A DNA stretch of 64,000 nucleotides from Saturnia japonica (taxonomy: Eukaryota; Arthropoda; Insecta; Lepidoptera; Saturniidae), in the NCBI GenBank assembly GCA_033032175.1, contig CM065319.1:12993018-13057017 (forward strand), written 5' to 3'. The notes under the pieces were generated by a model. The model was not told the DNA's origin. It ran no database searches and saw nothing but the letters and a program-made list of their open reading frames with translations. The position numbers and the translations under genes are program-made. Below are positions 1-12,189 of this stretch, piece by piece. The first letter of the stretch is position 1; each line of letters starts with the position of its first letter.

Positions 1-44
1 GGAAAAAAATAGCTATATAATGTATATCTAATACACTCCGCGTC

Positions 45-130
45 TCTCTTTTTACCCGACTGCGAAAAAGGAGGATTATGTTTTTCGACCGTATGTATGT
101 AGGTATATATATATCTTTGACACGCTCTGT
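45..130 (+). repeat. Fragment of a lepidopteran interspersed repeat
   Basis: The stretch around acccgactgcgaaaaagg, followed by TATG/GTAT repeats, resembles a block that recurs in lepidopteran repeats. No ends or target duplication are visible. The family is recalled, not searched. Confidence 0.3.
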
Positions 131-354
131 AATCTAAACCATACGAGATGTCTTTAGATTCGCCTTAATTGTGGGAGTGACATAGGCTATATAATATTTA
201 AGTAAGACGTCTGGATATCAAATAAAAAGAAAATCCAGAAAAAATACCTTTTTGTCAAGTGTTATTGTTGCAATCGGGTTTTCTGTTTCCTTTTTGATAA
301 TTTAGCTCGTTAAGAAGTTTCACTTAAATCACTTGTACGGCGCTGCACGCGCAT

Positions 355-412
355 TTTTTTAATTTTGTTTGTTTAAACACGCTAATCTCTGGAACTACTA
401 GAAATAAGTATA
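355..412 (+). repeat. Short interspersed repeat core (TTTGTTTGTTTAAACAC.CTAATCTCTGGAACT)
   Basis: The block TTTGTTTGTTTAAACACGC followed by TAATCTCTGGAACT recurs almost unchanged at about 61488-61522, and its second half recurs at 2499-2513. It is part of a dispersed non-coding element, probably an end of the same class as the ACTAGCTG-type repeats. Element borders are not visible here. Confidence 0.45.
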
Positions 413-612
413 CTAGGGGAAATACCTATATAAATATCACTGGCAGTGACAGAGTAATTGGTTAGCATAATCAACGTGATCAAATCATCCTAAAGCCAAG
501 GGCCAACCTTATTAAAACTTGATATGAAGATTTCGAGGCAAATCGAAATTCAAATACTGTGCTTATTTAGAAATTTACCATTCAATCATTTCACATATAC
601 ATAATAATCAAA

Positions 613-706
613 TTATCTCACGCTAAATAAGAGTATTATAGTTACCGAATATAATGCAAAACAATGCAAGTAAATAAAAACAATTCCCGCCAAAATTTGG
701 CCTCTT
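613..706 (-). repeat. Hairpin-ended repeat family (HR), partial copy, 5' half
   Basis: On the minus strand this matches the 5' half of the family described at 1300-1540. It shares the TTTTGGCGGGA start and the TCACGC/TATTA blocks. The 3' half is missing, and a separate 3' piece lies at 793-870. Confidence 0.4.
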
Positions 707-792
707 CCATATTCCATAACTTATTTAATGACATCGTGTATTTATTCAGAATTCTGCTACTGTCACGTAGATAAAACAAAAAAGACTTTCAT

Positions 793-870
793 ATGCTGGT
801 GGCTCCCTTATTAGGACTGACCGAGGAGTTTGTTAAATGCATGTTTCTATATAGTTATTTAATAATATTA
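793..870 (-). repeat. Hairpin-ended repeat family (HR), partial copy, 3' end
   Basis: The sequence GGTGGCTCCCTTATTAGGAC matches the 3' end of the full copy at 1300-1540, but the outer arm of its hairpin is lost. The 75-codon frame running through it (793-1020) has no recognisable domain and is most likely fortuitous. Confidence 0.45.
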
Positions 871-1194
871 TTATTTATATTTGTTGGGACATCCCTTTTT
901 CCTTACAATTTCTCCTATTTCCTTGGGGGTACAATTGTATTTAAAATACGCGCGCAAATATACCGCGTATTGGTTCGTATAACGGAGAACGCTGTAATGG
1001 CCGCCGCGGAACTGCAGTGATATACACGCTCTGCATAATTTCGTGTTAGGTTATTAAAAGTATCGGAAATCTAGCGAAATTCGTCTTTCTAGTGCTCTAG
1101 AAGTGTTTTAGACTGTTCAAGACGTGTGAGGAAGTCCTTTCTAAGTCTTTCCAGTCGTCGCATCCTCTTGGTTGTGATTAACTTGAATTCTAGC

Positions 1195-1216
1195 ATCCTT
1201 CTTCTTCTTCTTCTTC
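1195..1216. repeat. (CTT)n simple repeat, possible LINE tail
   Basis: Five to six CTT units in a row. On the minus strand this reads (GAA)n, the same tail that ends the LINE fragment at 18555-18632, so it may mark the 3' end of a minus-strand LINE. No LINE coding sequence was recognised next to it. Confidence 0.5.
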
Positions 1217-1299
1217 CTAACTTGGCAACAAGTCCCCTTTAATGAAGACCATTACTGCCATTATCGAGTGAATTATATTGTCATGTGTTATGTCGATTC

Positions 1300-1540
1300 A
1301 GTATCCTAACAAGATGGTGGCTCCCTTGTTAGAACTTTCTAGGAAGTTTTTGTGGGATTTCGGAATGAATGCTTTCAGCTTATATATATAATCCACCTCA
1401 CTTATGCACAAAAACCGAACTATATCACGCAAAACTCCATCAATATTTAATAATATAAGGTCAAAAACCTAAGTAAATGAATTAAATATAACAACCACAA
1501 CATGTCACTTCAAGATCCCGCCAAAAACTCCCTTCTAGCA
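1300..1540 (-). repeat. Hairpin-ended repeat family (HR), most complete copy
   Basis: Read on the minus strand, it starts GAGTTTTTGGCGGGATCTTG, has a middle TTTTGCGTGATATAGTT block and a CATAAGTGAGGTGGATTATA block, and ends in a hairpin CTAACAAG-(11 nt)-CTTGTTAG. At least six other whole or partial copies occur in the window: 613-706, 793-870, 1590-1718, 4098-4365, 44187-44450, 45233-45395 and 57450-57680. There is no long ORF and there are no terminal inverted repeats at the outer ends. It is a non-autonomous element of unknown class. A terminal hairpin is seen in Helitrons, but the typical CTRR end is not clearly present. Confidence 0.7.
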
Positions 1541-1589
1541 TCCTATGAACAGATGATTGAAATAGCTAGCTTGTTCTGATATGAGGCCA

Positions 1590-1718
1590 GTATCATCCAA
1601 TATTTATATAATTAATATTATTAATAAAAAGGTTACAATAATAAAAAAATATGAATTCTAATAAAAACCAATCACATTCAGAGTTTCAGATTCAGATCCC
1701 GGCAAAAACTCAACCAGC
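1590..1718 (-). repeat. Hairpin-ended repeat family (HR), degenerate partial copy
   Basis: GATCCCGGCAAAAACTC at 1693-1709 matches the 5' end of the family on the minus strand, preceded by an AT-rich remnant of the middle part. The 3' hairpin is absent. Confidence 0.35.
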
Positions 1719-1828
1719 AAACCAAATTGTTCCACAGATAAAAAGGTATTTCACAGAATAAAAAATAAACTTATTAATTGCATCAATTGATAATTAAAAT
1801 TATTCGTTAGTTTATTGAAATTTATTTA

Positions 1829-2300
1829 ATCATCATCATCGTCATTTCAGCTGGACAAAGTTAGACGACCTCTCTCAAAAAAAGCGTAAACGACCTGCAA
1901 CCAGCGGCTTCCCGCAACCTTTACCAGATCGACGGTTCATCTTGTGGTTGGTTTGCCCACGCTACGTCTTCTAGTATGCCGCCACTATTCGAGGATTCAT
2001 TGGCTCCATCAGCTATCCGTTCTACGAGCTACGTGGCTCACCCGCTGCTACTTCATTCTAACTAATTAGGTCTATGTCATTGATTTTGGTTCTTCTGCGG
2101 AGCTCCTTATTTCTGAATCGATCACACAGAGAAAATCCGAGCGTATCCCTCTCCATTGCCCTTTGAATCACCTTGAGTTGCTTTGTGAGGCCCTTAGTTA
2201 GCGACCACGTCTCAGCACCATATGTAATGACTGACAACACTCACTGATTAAAGACTTTCTTCTTGAGACATTCTGGTATCTTGGACGAGAAGATGTTACG
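1829..2300 (-). mobile_element. LINE (non-LTR retrotransposon) 3' end fragment, RTE-like reverse transcriptase C-terminus
   Basis: The minus-strand frame from 2240 to 2058 reads ITYGAETWSLTKGL and then a Q(R)AMERxxLGxSLxDRxRN-type block. This is the region just after the reverse-transcriptase thumb in a common arthropod LINE group, often annotated as endonuclease-reverse transcriptase. Downstream in shifted frames lie remnants of the usual GRP.TRW.DDL.K.AGSRW segment (about 1905-1970). The copy ends in a (TGA)n tail, seen as atcatcatcatcgtca at 1830-1845. Only the last few hundred bases of ORF2 remain, as expected for 5'-truncated LINE insertion. Stops and frameshifts show it is dead. The clade (RTE-like) is from memory. 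Confidence 0.75.
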
Positions 2301-2729
2301 AAACATATTTACATATTATATTTTTTTACTAAGTGTAAAACAAAATAATTAGTTTTAAAATATACAATTATCACTTACCATTATCAGAGAAGCTAAAACC
2401 ATCCCGCTGTGTGTTGCCTGTAATAAACAATACCGTATTTATTACAAGCAATTTAATAACAAATTTTATAAGCGTAATGATAATGTTTGTAACAGGTAAT
2501 CTCTGGAACTATTGATCGAATTCTAAAACCTCTTTTTGCATTACAAAGCTATATTATTCCTAAGTTACATAAGTTCATATTTTTTAAATAACGTTAATTA
2601 AGTCGCAGATACGAGGTAGTTGCTAATGAAAAGAGCTCTTTTTAGGCATAAAACCTAATTACATGGTCATTCTAAGTTCTAACCATGGGCCCACTTTCAA
2701 TAGAATTCAAAACGCAAACTTTTTTTACT
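2301..2729. other. No gene seen; AT-rich intergenic DNA
   Basis: Only a short GTAATCTCTGGAACTATT match to the repeat core at 355-412 is visible (2497-2515). Nothing else is supportable. Confidence 0.5.
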
Positions 2730-2995
2730 GATTTTACTGTTAACCCTAAGCGTCCTGGATCAATTAGTTACAGGCTTTGGCATCTTCACCGGGCTTGAGG
2801 GCGAGCGCTTAAGACACGCAACTGTGAAAGTAAGACTACAAGATCAAGGATGCCAAAGTAGCCGAACCTCGGCTTAGGCTGTTGCCATACATGCAAATAA
2901 TTCACAGTCTGAGTAATTCCCTAACCGAAAAATTCAATCTAACTAACTATACATGTGTTTCTGCTATGCCGGGAGAACGGACCTATGCTTGAATT
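2730..2995 (+). repeat. Interspersed repeat X, copy 1
   Basis: It aligns over most of its length with 32028-32300: shared GGGCGAGCGCTTAAG, CTGCGAAAG-like, CCGAACCTCGGCTTAGGCTG and an ending TATACATGT block. A third, 3'-end copy is at 35125-35232 on the minus strand. The GC-rich head with tRNA-like blocks suggests an old SINE, but A and B boxes are not clear. In the other copies the 3' end can fold as an ACATGT...ACATGT hairpin; here the right arm is lost. Confidence 0.6.
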
Positions 2996-3040
2996 GCCGC
3001 AAGAGAGAGTGTTCGTGGCGGGTAAAATATTTTATTTAAA

Positions 3041-3142
3041 TTAGGCCCTAAAAAGGCACTTATGAATGTCAACATACTACTAAAAGTTCAGAAAACATCC
3101 CAGTCATCGAGAAAACCCGGCAAGAAACTCGATTGGGCAAAA
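3041..3142 (+). repeat. Interspersed repeat Y, copy 1
   Basis: TTAGGCCCTAAAAAGGCAC, CTTATGAATGTCAA, GAAAACATCCCAGTCATCGA and GGCAAGAAACTCGA are matched in order by 48376-48471, and more weakly by 34088-34162. The GGCAAGAAACTC core is common in lepidopteran LINE/SINE 3' regions. No coding potential is seen. Confidence 0.6.
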
Positions 3143-3159
3143 ACTAACTAGTTAAATCT

Positions 3160-4097
3160 ACTAATAATGGAAAATTAATACGTGTGAAGAAAACTTCGGA
3201 CTCCTTTTTAAGTGTATTGCGTTTGGCATGGTTAAATTTTATATGGAGGAGGAGTGCAGAAAGCTAAAATTTATCTATAATATCTGTTACTAATATATTA
3301 AATAAAATAAATGAATACTGCGAATCATAGCCCGACAATTGCCATTGAACTTAGACCCCCCAAAATATTGACATTGTCATTCAATGAAAAGTTACAGGAA
3401 ATGATATAATATTCATTGTGTAGGTTCATACTGCAAATGTCAAACAGAAAATAGTTTATGATTAAAAAGTCGCTGGTTGTATTCGATAATTGGACGACCG
3501 CTAGTAATGGTAAATGTATAAATATCTAAGTGAAAACTACGAGTATGAAAAGTGGTTTCAAATATCGCGTAACAATTCACTAAATAGTGTATATATGTAA
3601 ATAATATGTATGTATATAAATACTGTAATATTACCTTTTGTCAATAATTCTAATAATTTGCTTGAAAAATGAAATTCTTGTCTGAACATTTTCCGCTAGT
3701 AGAAATTCACTTACAAACGCAACTCAGCACTTTTTAAAGGTCACAACTAAATAAAAAATGTATCCATATTCAAAACAAAGCTAATTGTGACTTTTTTATG
3801 TTCATCGCTTTTCAGTGGTCACTCATGACAAATGATTAAAAAAGAAAAAAAGAAACAAAAAACTTTTTTAACACATTATTCCCAAACACGAATATACTGG
3901 CATGCTATGTACGTCACAAATATTTGAGTTACATCGGGTGAGGCCGATTGTCGCCAACTGTTTAATTATGTCGCCTGTCCCGATTCATTAGTGCACTCGT
4001 GGTTCAGGGGCGAAACGATACTAATTTTTTTTCTGCAGTTTTTTATTTGAAGCCAGTTAATTATATAAGCCATATCTGATAATATCGTGAGCTAGAG
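3160..4097. other. No gene seen; AT-rich intergenic DNA
   Basis: Both strands are stop-rich. Poly-A/T runs occur around 3838-3870. No repeat family used elsewhere in the window was recognised here. Confidence 0.5.
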
Positions 4098-4365
4098 TTT
4101 TTGGCGGGATCTTTATCCATCACGTGTTAGTTTTTAATTGTATCCATAAACTTATTTTATTTAGCTCTATATTTTACGTGATGTAGTTTGGTTATGTGAA
4201 GTGGTTATAAAACATAACTAGTACCATTTATTTTGAGTTGCTACAGCTACTTCCTGGTCAGTCTGTTATAATAAGGGAACTGCCAACTTGTTAGAGGTAT
4301 GTTTAAAGATGACAGGAGTAAAAATATTCTATTCAAGTGACGCTGGAAAAATTGTCATTGAAAAA
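4098..4365 (+). repeat. Hairpin-ended repeat family (HR), near full copy
   Basis: It starts AGTTTTTGGCGGGATCTT, contains TTTACGTGATGTAGTTTGG, and ends with the hairpin region ATAATAAGGGAACTGCCAAC/TTGTTAGA. Beyond the hairpin it still matches the copy at 44187-44450 (AGTGACGCTGGAAAA at about 4337-4351), so the true 3' end lies after the hairpin in these two copies. Confidence 0.65.
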
Positions 4366-6690
4366 AAATCTCTTTGATAATAATTTTTATATGAAAAAGA
4401 AAAACTTAATTCATAAAGGAAGCTATAAATTCTGTTTTCAATTATCATTTGTTTGGTAATGTTTTCACACTATTATAATATTTAAGATTTACTTAATATA
4501 TACAATTATTTGGTTTATGGTTCTTGGACTGCAATTGAAAAGCCCGGGCAAATATAATATTTCCAAATACATAAAATAACATTCCGCTCAAAATCTGCAC
4601 ACTACGATTATATAGAATAAGTTCTAAAAAAAGTGTGTTACTACTAGAGATACCACCCATCTGGGTTTGAATCAGAGTCTACGGATTTGGATAGTGCATG
4701 TCTGGCCTACGGGTTAGTATTGTATATCTCCTGGTTTAGCGAGACCATTAATTTTCGTTTAATTCTTAAACATATTTTTGTAACTATTCGAACCATGTAA
4801 TAAATAACAGTTTCAAATATTTAAAAAAAAAATTGTGTATCCAAATCCGTCCCCGTGCTTGTCTGGAGAGGTCAGGGTTGCCGACGCTCGTCTTTTGACC
4901 CTCTCAATTCTATCCTTCACCAACACAATACAATATAATATTTACATTCCTTTCTCGCAGGCCACGACACTTCTCTTGACTTTTAACCCTTTACGTCATT
5001 GACAATGTGTTCCCCTTCTAGCTTATATATGCGTCTCTTTCGGACAGGTTATGACATATCGGCCGACTTATGACCCCCGCATCGGTAGTGCTCCGTCCTT
5101 TTTTATCTTTAGTTTTTATTAATTAAGCGTCCTTATCTGATAGGTCGCGACCCTGAGACTAGCCAGTGAATAGATTAGGTATGTGTTTTCGAATAAGAGG
5201 TTCAATATTCATTGATATATAGTTCATTGGCATTTTATATATGCAATAATTTTTTTCTCTGGTTCTCTCATTTGAACTGTCATATTATTATAAACCAAGT
5301 ACGCATATACTGAATTTTCAAGAAAGTAAAAAGTATCTACCGATAAGAATTCGAATCTGTTACATTATATAATGATTTCCTAAGCACCAAAGATAGTTAC
5401 ATCCATCTTCTTTAGTGAAAGTGTGGATTGAAATCCTCCTGGACTTTGTTTTGAGTTCCCGTGATCACTTTTTTCGGTTTGGTAGTCGTGATTGTGTCAA
5501 ATACTTGGGCTTATACTAAAGTATTCTAGATATAAGTGGCATAAAACCCGACAAAGATACTCCTCTTTGGAACCTAAGCATTAGTGAATAACCAATGTAA
5601 CTAGTTACTGAATAATTTTAACGTTTTACGCAATCACTTTGCGTAGTAGGTATTGATATCCATATACGTAATTCTTGCATATTTATTACTATGTCAATTG
5701 TAATAAATAAAATTAAAATTCTTGTTAACTGATCGAGGGTAGGTAAACAAGCTCACGCACAGATAGAGAGTATATGAGTAGATATCACTCGTAAGTTTTT
5801 CCAGCAACTGACCCGCAGCGATACGTAGCATTCCGAGAGCTAACGCTGTTGGATAGTTGATCCGTGAAGAAGTGTGGATATGCCAAAACAGACCTTATAA
5901 AAAACTTACAAATTTTTATAAAGGTAAGGGTTTATATCCATACATTTTCAGCTTCCCTCTGAAATTAAAATGCTTCATACATCTGCTGTTTATAACACCT
6001 CTATTAGTTTCCATTTACTTTAATGTTATTTTACGTGTAATTTTTTTCCCCAATTTCAAAGTTTCATAGTTACTGTTTGACTTAACGAATTGTTACTAAA
6101 TTTTAATTTTAATAATAATCTTTATTAATGTAATTATCGATGAAATAAAAATGCGGAAAATACAGCAAATAAAATTTATCAATACTAATACAACAGGTAT
6201 ATATTTTTCAAAGTGTAATTATAGGGTGATGAGAGAGAGTTTTTCTATCCGTTAAACGTCTCGGTAAGAAAAATAATTGATAAAAAAATGCGTTTACGTT
6301 TACGTTTACGCACGTAAGAAGGTATACTTCTTTGGCGTAGATGAAAAAAAAAGCTCCAAAAATTTTATCCCGCGCGCCAACAACGTGATGATGAATGTAA
6401 CCATCAATGTTAATAATATGAATTAATTTTACTGTTTTTTATTTTTATCGTGTAAAAATAATTTAAAGGAGTATTCTTGTTTTAATTTAGGTAATATAAT
6501 GAAAATTAAAATATGATGTTTATTTTTTGTAATACTTAACCATTTTAATATATGTATAATCAATCATAGGTTTCATATTTGTAATTTTATTAATATGAGA
6601 AAAGATTGATAATCTTAAAAAATATACAACAATAAAATAGTCTCAAGTGTAGAAAGTTTATGAATCATATCCATTATTTTTCATAGCTCG
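4366..6690. other. No gene seen; AT-rich intergenic DNA
   Basis: No recognisable protein, RNA gene or transposon core. A 70-codon frame at 5857-6069 has no family features. A (TTTACG)n microsatellite of about three and a half units lies at 6293-6312. Confidence 0.5.
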
Positions 6691-6692
6691 AT

Positions 6693-6850
6693 GAGAAGAA
6701 AGCGCGATGTCTATAGAAGCGCGCGGCGTGGCGCGGCGCGTGCGCGCCCGTGTTTTTGCCACGATGAATATTTATCGCTCACTGTGACCATTAGCGTTGC
6801 GCGCGCGCCTCTAGCGGTATAACTGTTCGGTACAAGTTGATTGGTGTGAT
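6693..6850. other. CpG-dense patch in AT-rich DNA
   Basis: Two clusters of alternating GC and CG dinucleotides (6718-6752 and 6795-6812) stand out sharply from the AT-rich surroundings. There is no long ORF and no clear splice donor. It could be a promoter or 5' UTR, or part of a repeat; the sequence does not decide. Confidence 0.35.
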
Positions 6851-7322
6851 GTTCCGCCATTATACTATTAAGCTTTATTGAAATTGAAACTCTGATTTAA
6901 ATGTGACGTTTTGAAGGCAAATGAAAATCGTAGTGTGGGTTTTATGTAGACGCAAGTAATATTTATCGGAGGCATAATAAATAACGATAAATATTTATTT
7001 GCTCATATTCACGCATTTTTTTATGTTATTATGAAAAAATTCAATATTGCATCTAATAACTGCATACCGCTGTTATGACCTGTTCCGTGTATTCCGATAT
7101 TTACAGTGTACGACTAGGATTATGGAGATCGCAAGGTCGATTCCCTTTAGGGACGAAAAGAATTTACGGTCTAGAATTTTTTTGGATAGGTACTTATTTT
7201 CTCCATACGGTAGGTTTCTCTTATGAGATCTATGACCAACGGTCGCCATTGTTTTTGGACTGCATCATACTTAGCATCAGGTTCTGTAGTCACTTTGTCT
7301 AGCTGAATATAAAATAAATAAA

Positions 7323-7490
7323 AAAATATGAAAGGAAGACGTAGACGAAGCTTTTTCCAACAAGTGAAGGATAAAGTGGGAGTCGTGTCAAGAGGTCAAA
7401 AGAATGACATAGGACAGAGAACAGTTGCAATTGCTCCACCGACAAGACCTGAGCTCTTCACTTAAAGAAAAAGAAAAAAAATAGGTTAAT
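7323..7490 (+). mobile_element. LINE 3'-terminal coding fragment with A-rich tail
   Basis: Translation with one or two frameshifts gives RSFFQQVKDKVGVVS, then EVKRMTQDRTQW-like and LLHRQDLSS-like blocks, ending at a stop before AAAGAAAAAGAAAAAAAA (7464-7482). This is the extreme C-terminus of a LINE ORF2 followed by its tail. A shorter copy of the same end (CTCCACCGACAAGA...) is at 18555-18632. It is dead and strongly 5'-truncated. Confidence 0.6.
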
Positions 7491-8060
7491 ATGAAAATCT
7501 TTCCTAGCACTGGGATACAATTTTTTTGTTAAAAACGAATCGAAATGTAAAAGTGTTATAGGTATTATTAATGTCTTCTTTTTAGTCTACTTTCGTTTAT
7601 GAAGGGCACTTTCTACTCTGAATGGTATTTTAATAGCAAATTTGTTTCTTACTCAATTACAATCGATATAAATTTAAGTTTAAATGATGAAAAATTAATC
7701 AAACCTCAGTCCAACAAGTGCAAAGGTAACGTTTACGTCGAACAAAACAAGATAATTTCAAACATTAAGTCGTGTTTGTCTATATTGTGTGTCTGATTAA
7801 ATTTTTTAATCTAAAAAAGTTGTTGACTTATTCTGTGTTGAAATTTTCGAGGATAACTGTTTTTAAAGGATGAATGAAAATAATTTGGCTTTAAGGTAAA
7901 TGTTACATGGTAATGTCGTCAAATAAATTCAATGAGTTCTTCATTTTTGAAGCATATCACAAAATCATATTTATAAATGTATTTATATATGGGCTTACTC
8001 GTATACATATTATCATAAAATACTAATAAGACATCATTTGGAATTCAAATCTATTACTGA
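7490..8060. other. No gene seen; AT-rich intergenic DNA
   Basis: The 65-codon frame at 7599-7796 shows no family features and lies in AT-rich sequence; it is not called as a gene. Confidence 0.5.
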
Positions 8061-8079
8061 TTGATGGACATCGCATGCT

Positions 8080-8235
8080 TAAGCCGGTATATCTATAAGT
8101 AATTGATATATAGAGGCATGAAATTTTGCACAGAAGTCCTACCTTCTACCTTCTATGACGCACGAGGATAAAGAGTGAATTTTTGAAAATTCATCTCCTT
8201 AGGGGTGTAAAGTATGATTTATAAGATGTTGCCAA
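8080..8235 (+). repeat. Fragment of an ACTAGCTG/CCCGCG-class repeat interior
   Basis: The blocks ATATATAGAGGCATGAAATTTTG and TTTTTGAAAATTCATCTCCTTAGGGGTG resemble interior segments of the common lepidopteran repeat whose ends are seen at 15797-16334 and 40463-40920. The ends are missing here. Confidence 0.35.
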
Positions 8236-11200
8236 TGGGAAATATTACCAGACACACGGCTAGTATTATCTAAATCAAAACATGAACGCAAAATATGCAA
8301 GTTTAGTAGAAATGACGTTCGGGTTAGATTAGGTTGTCACCGATAAAAGAGTTGAGATCTAACGAGTACCAAGTTCCATAGCTGTTCCTTAATTATAGCT
8401 GTAAGAATGTACGTTCTTCAGTTAATTTACTAAACAATTTTAGGATTTCTGACTTGGCAAGTCTTAATTGTTAATAATTGTAATTTGCATATTTCATAAT
8501 TTGTGTACTATCAACACTATAATGCTATGTATTTTTACATCTGCGCTCAGATGTTTTCTTATCTTGAAATGAGCTTCAATACACGTTCTCAAACAATATT
8601 GATCATGTAACCCTAACACACGCCGCTTGCTATCAGTAGCTCGCAATTTCAAACCGGCCATCATAAACATAGGTCATTACGTATTTCTTCAACATACAAA
8701 GATTTTTTACACGCGAGTGAACAAATCGTACGGTCCATCGTACAAATGCATTTAGCTTGTATTGCTGCATGATTAACTAGATGATTTTTCATTTATAACG
8801 GTGAGCGAAATCTCTGAGGGTAAAAAATGAGCACTACATTTTAAAACAATTACACGAGCTTGTAATTTGTTTTTTTTATTGTAAGGCATTTGTTTTTGTA
8901 ACTATTATATATTACGTATATATAATGGAATACTCGTACCTACATAATATCTAACCAATTCCAATCGGTTACAGTCAAGAAAATTCACAATAAAGTTTTT
9001 AAAAATTCGCGTACTTTTTCAAATTTGAATTTAATTGTAACAATATTGTGCAAAGGAAGCCTATGAAATTTTGAGAAATTCACAAGTATTGATGATTTTA
9101 TTTTATTGTGGTAGTTTGGGACCACCTTTTCAATCCTAAATATATAAATCCTATATTGATTTAGACCCAAATGGAAATCGAAACCGCTTTATATTTATAG
9201 TTTTTATTGAACATATTTAGTGTAACAATGCTCCAAAAATAGAACAAAGGTAAAATACTTAATGTTCACCATGTATTATAGATTCTATAAATTATTGTAA
9301 ACTGAACCTTTAAAGAATTTGTTCGGTCGAACATACGTGTCACAACTAGTGTCTTCTTTAAGTGCAATCATCAAAGTTTCATTGATGTCTCGTGCCACAG
9401 TCAATGTTCCGATGCGTTACTTTCTCACTGGTACATTAACCAGTTAGTGATGTCCAGTTTTTGTCTCGTATCCGGTGAGGTGTAATAATTACAAGTATAC
9501 GTACGAAGATGTCGGTCTGACGGACGTTTCCGTTCAGTTTTTCTAATGCGCGATTTCTTCGGGATGGACAGTATGGTTTTAATTCAATTATAGTTGTATT
9601 TATGGTGTAATGTCTACGATTTACGAATTTACATGAATTGTGGTATTTTATTACGTCATTTTTTTTCGCACGTCATTTTTACGATTTTAACGCAACGGCG
9701 ACTACCGAGAGATCGTAATCCATTGACTTTCGTCGCTATCAACGTTTCGGCCTGCATTAATTTAAGTTGTTAATCCCGAAACGCGACACGCAAAAGTGAG
9801 TCACTATGATGGAATTTTCACCAAATGCATGGCATTTGCGACCCAGTCAGGCAAAATAGCCATACCACCCTGGTATCGCCGTTTCTCCGTTTATTACTCA
9901 CCAAGGTACACCACATGAAAGTGAGGATGGTTTGGGCGTCTTGTTGGAGTTTTGGTGTAATCGTAATAATAAAATGTGATTACAATAGATTTTTGTTTTA
10001 TTCCACAATCAGAGCACAAGTATAAAATTGAATACAATATTGAAACGTCAGAGTATAAAGTCCCAAACATGAATGTCAAACTGACACTTCTTAAGGTGTG
10101 TCCAATTACATCTTTAAAGCTGAAACGTGTTGGTGTCTCTTTGTAGATAAAATAGAATATTAGAATAATTTAAGTTCTTCACATGGTCGTTTTGTAAATG
10201 TTTTAACCCCTAAAACTTTAACATCTTCCTTTAAATCATTATGTAATTTTATTTCTCAGAATGAGTGTTATGTCTTGGTCTAAACAAAATTTAGCTTATA
10301 ATTATATATTATTCTTCTTCTTCGTGTCGGTACAAGTCTTATTTTAAATAAAAAACTACTTTGGCCAGTCAGCGATGTTGGAATCGGGAGTGACTTCCCT
10401 GGGTTCACTAGACGTACTCGGTTACCGTCACTCGCAGACTATTGAGATAACTACAATATAACTCAGTCAAATTAAGGAAGACATATTTTTACAATAGATG
10501 TTACATTCATATAATACTTATGTAATTATGAATAATTGTAATAAATAAATAAAAGTAACACCAATCCCTGTATATTTCAGGCACTAATATCGGTCGGAAA
10601 TAAAATTGATCTTAAATCATTTACATAAAAGAGACAATTAGATTCTCTTTTTCATTTCTTTTAAGGTTATATTTGCATTAGGAGATCTTTTCTTTGGCCC
10701 TTATCTATATTAATTCTTTAACAAAAATTTATACTATTATTATATTCTTTTACTAACTTCATCTTAAAGCATGCAAATCAATAAAAATATCTCTACGTTA
10801 AAAACAAGTAGTAATTTGAAAAGTGATTTCCCAAAACAAGCTTTTTACAGTTAAAAACTATCATAATTAAATGCGAATACAAAATTTCGTGTCTGAGCTG
10901 CTAACCGTTAAGGAGTTCAGTCGTCAAAAGCTAACCCTGGAAGTGGGTTAAATTTAACTTGCAATATTTGACTACAGGTAGACACTGAAACAGGTGAAAC
11001 TAAAAACTTATTACAGATGATATGTTCCTTACCATCAGTATTTTCTTTTCATTTTTAAAGTTATCAGCAAAATTGCAGTACATATTAGTAGGTTCGGCTA
11101 TAAATCTGTGTCTCGTCAATTAGATCTCATTTTTACATACATAGAACAAAATATAACTCAAAAAATAATTATCATAAATCGATTCCAATTTCTTGTTTAT

Positions 11201-11729
11201 TTATTATTCACATTTACGTTTTGACTTTAATTGATTGGCGGTATATTTTTGCCTAAATAGGTTGCAGCAATCGCTTATTCTACGACACTTAAAATATCAA
11301 CTTTTTTAAGTTTGTTTTTTCTCTCCTGGTATGTATGATCACAGACTTTAGAAGCCAACACCTTTGTTACTTGTTACCAACACACTTATTGCACTATAGT
11401 CTATATTACTTGTGAGCCTAATGCCAGAAAACATATAAGACGAAAATATTTTATTAATCAGTTACATATTATATTATTTCCCATTAATATTATTTTTTGC
11501 TTGTTGATTTAATTTTAATAGGTAACTATACTAGGTAACCATCGGTAACCTTTACTAATATGTAACTTTTTTTGTGTAAGTACCTAGAGAAGTACTTTGT
11601 CGAACTTTGTTATCCATTAATCCTTATAAAATTTTCTACTTAACTGTTTGAGATAGGTTAATTATTTTCATGATGGTAGTGCACACCACCCTCGAATCGA
11701 AAATCTTTTTCTTATAGGTATTCAAAAGT
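8236..11729. other. No confident gene; mostly AT-rich DNA with one GC-richer block
   Basis: Between about 9400 and 9800 the sequence is richer in GC and CpG, contains a TCAGT initiator-like motif at about 9535 and a GTGAGT donor-like site at about 9796, so an untranslated first exon is conceivable but unproven. A LINE-like CTTCTTCTTCG stretch lies at 10313-10324. The rest shows nothing supportable. Confidence 0.4.
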
Positions 11730-11730
11730 T

Positions 11731-11815
11731 TCCCACTAGCCTTAACATGATACTATCTTAGGATACATCGTCACTTACATTAGGTGATATTGTCGTTTAA
11801 CGCTAAACCTATGAA
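11731..11815 (+). repeat. SINE family A, 3' end fragment
   Basis: CCCACTAGCCTTAA, CATCGTCACTTACATTAGGTG and AACGCTAAACCTATGAAG match the 3' half of the tRNA-derived SINE seen best at 21512-21840. The tRNA-like head is missing. Confidence 0.6.
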
Positions 11816-12189
11816 GTATTAAAGAAACTCAAATATAAATAAGATTGACATGTAATGAATAATAATAATAACAAAAATAAACTGATATTTTATGACTGAA
11901 AATAATTCTTAAAAAATAGATAAAATAATGATACAATGGAAAGAATTACGAAGTTACAATTAATTAGATATAAGCAAGAATGAAATGTATTAATTGATCA
12001 AAAGGTACTAGGAAGATATAAGATAGGATAAGTTTTGACATGGGTTTTGAATGGGGAATAAACTTGAGACTTAGAGAAATGGAAATGGAAAAGATATCTC
12101 GGAACTCGATATCCAAGATAAATAAAGGGGACGCAGATAAAAAAAACTTATATTCGATTTTTTCTAATTAAAAATTGGTTGCCTGTAAA
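11816..12189. other. No gene seen; AT-rich intergenic DNA
   Basis: Includes an (AAT)n-like run at 11858-11872. Nothing else is supportable. Confidence 0.5.

Noticed and set aside
2058..2240. Independent small gene
   Set aside because: The frame is the C-terminal piece of a LINE reverse transcriptase with a TGA-rich tail.
5790..5940. Internal exon between TTTTTCCAG and AAAG|GTAAGG
   Set aside because: All three frames hit stops before the donor, so it is not a coding exon; evidence for a non-coding exon is lacking.
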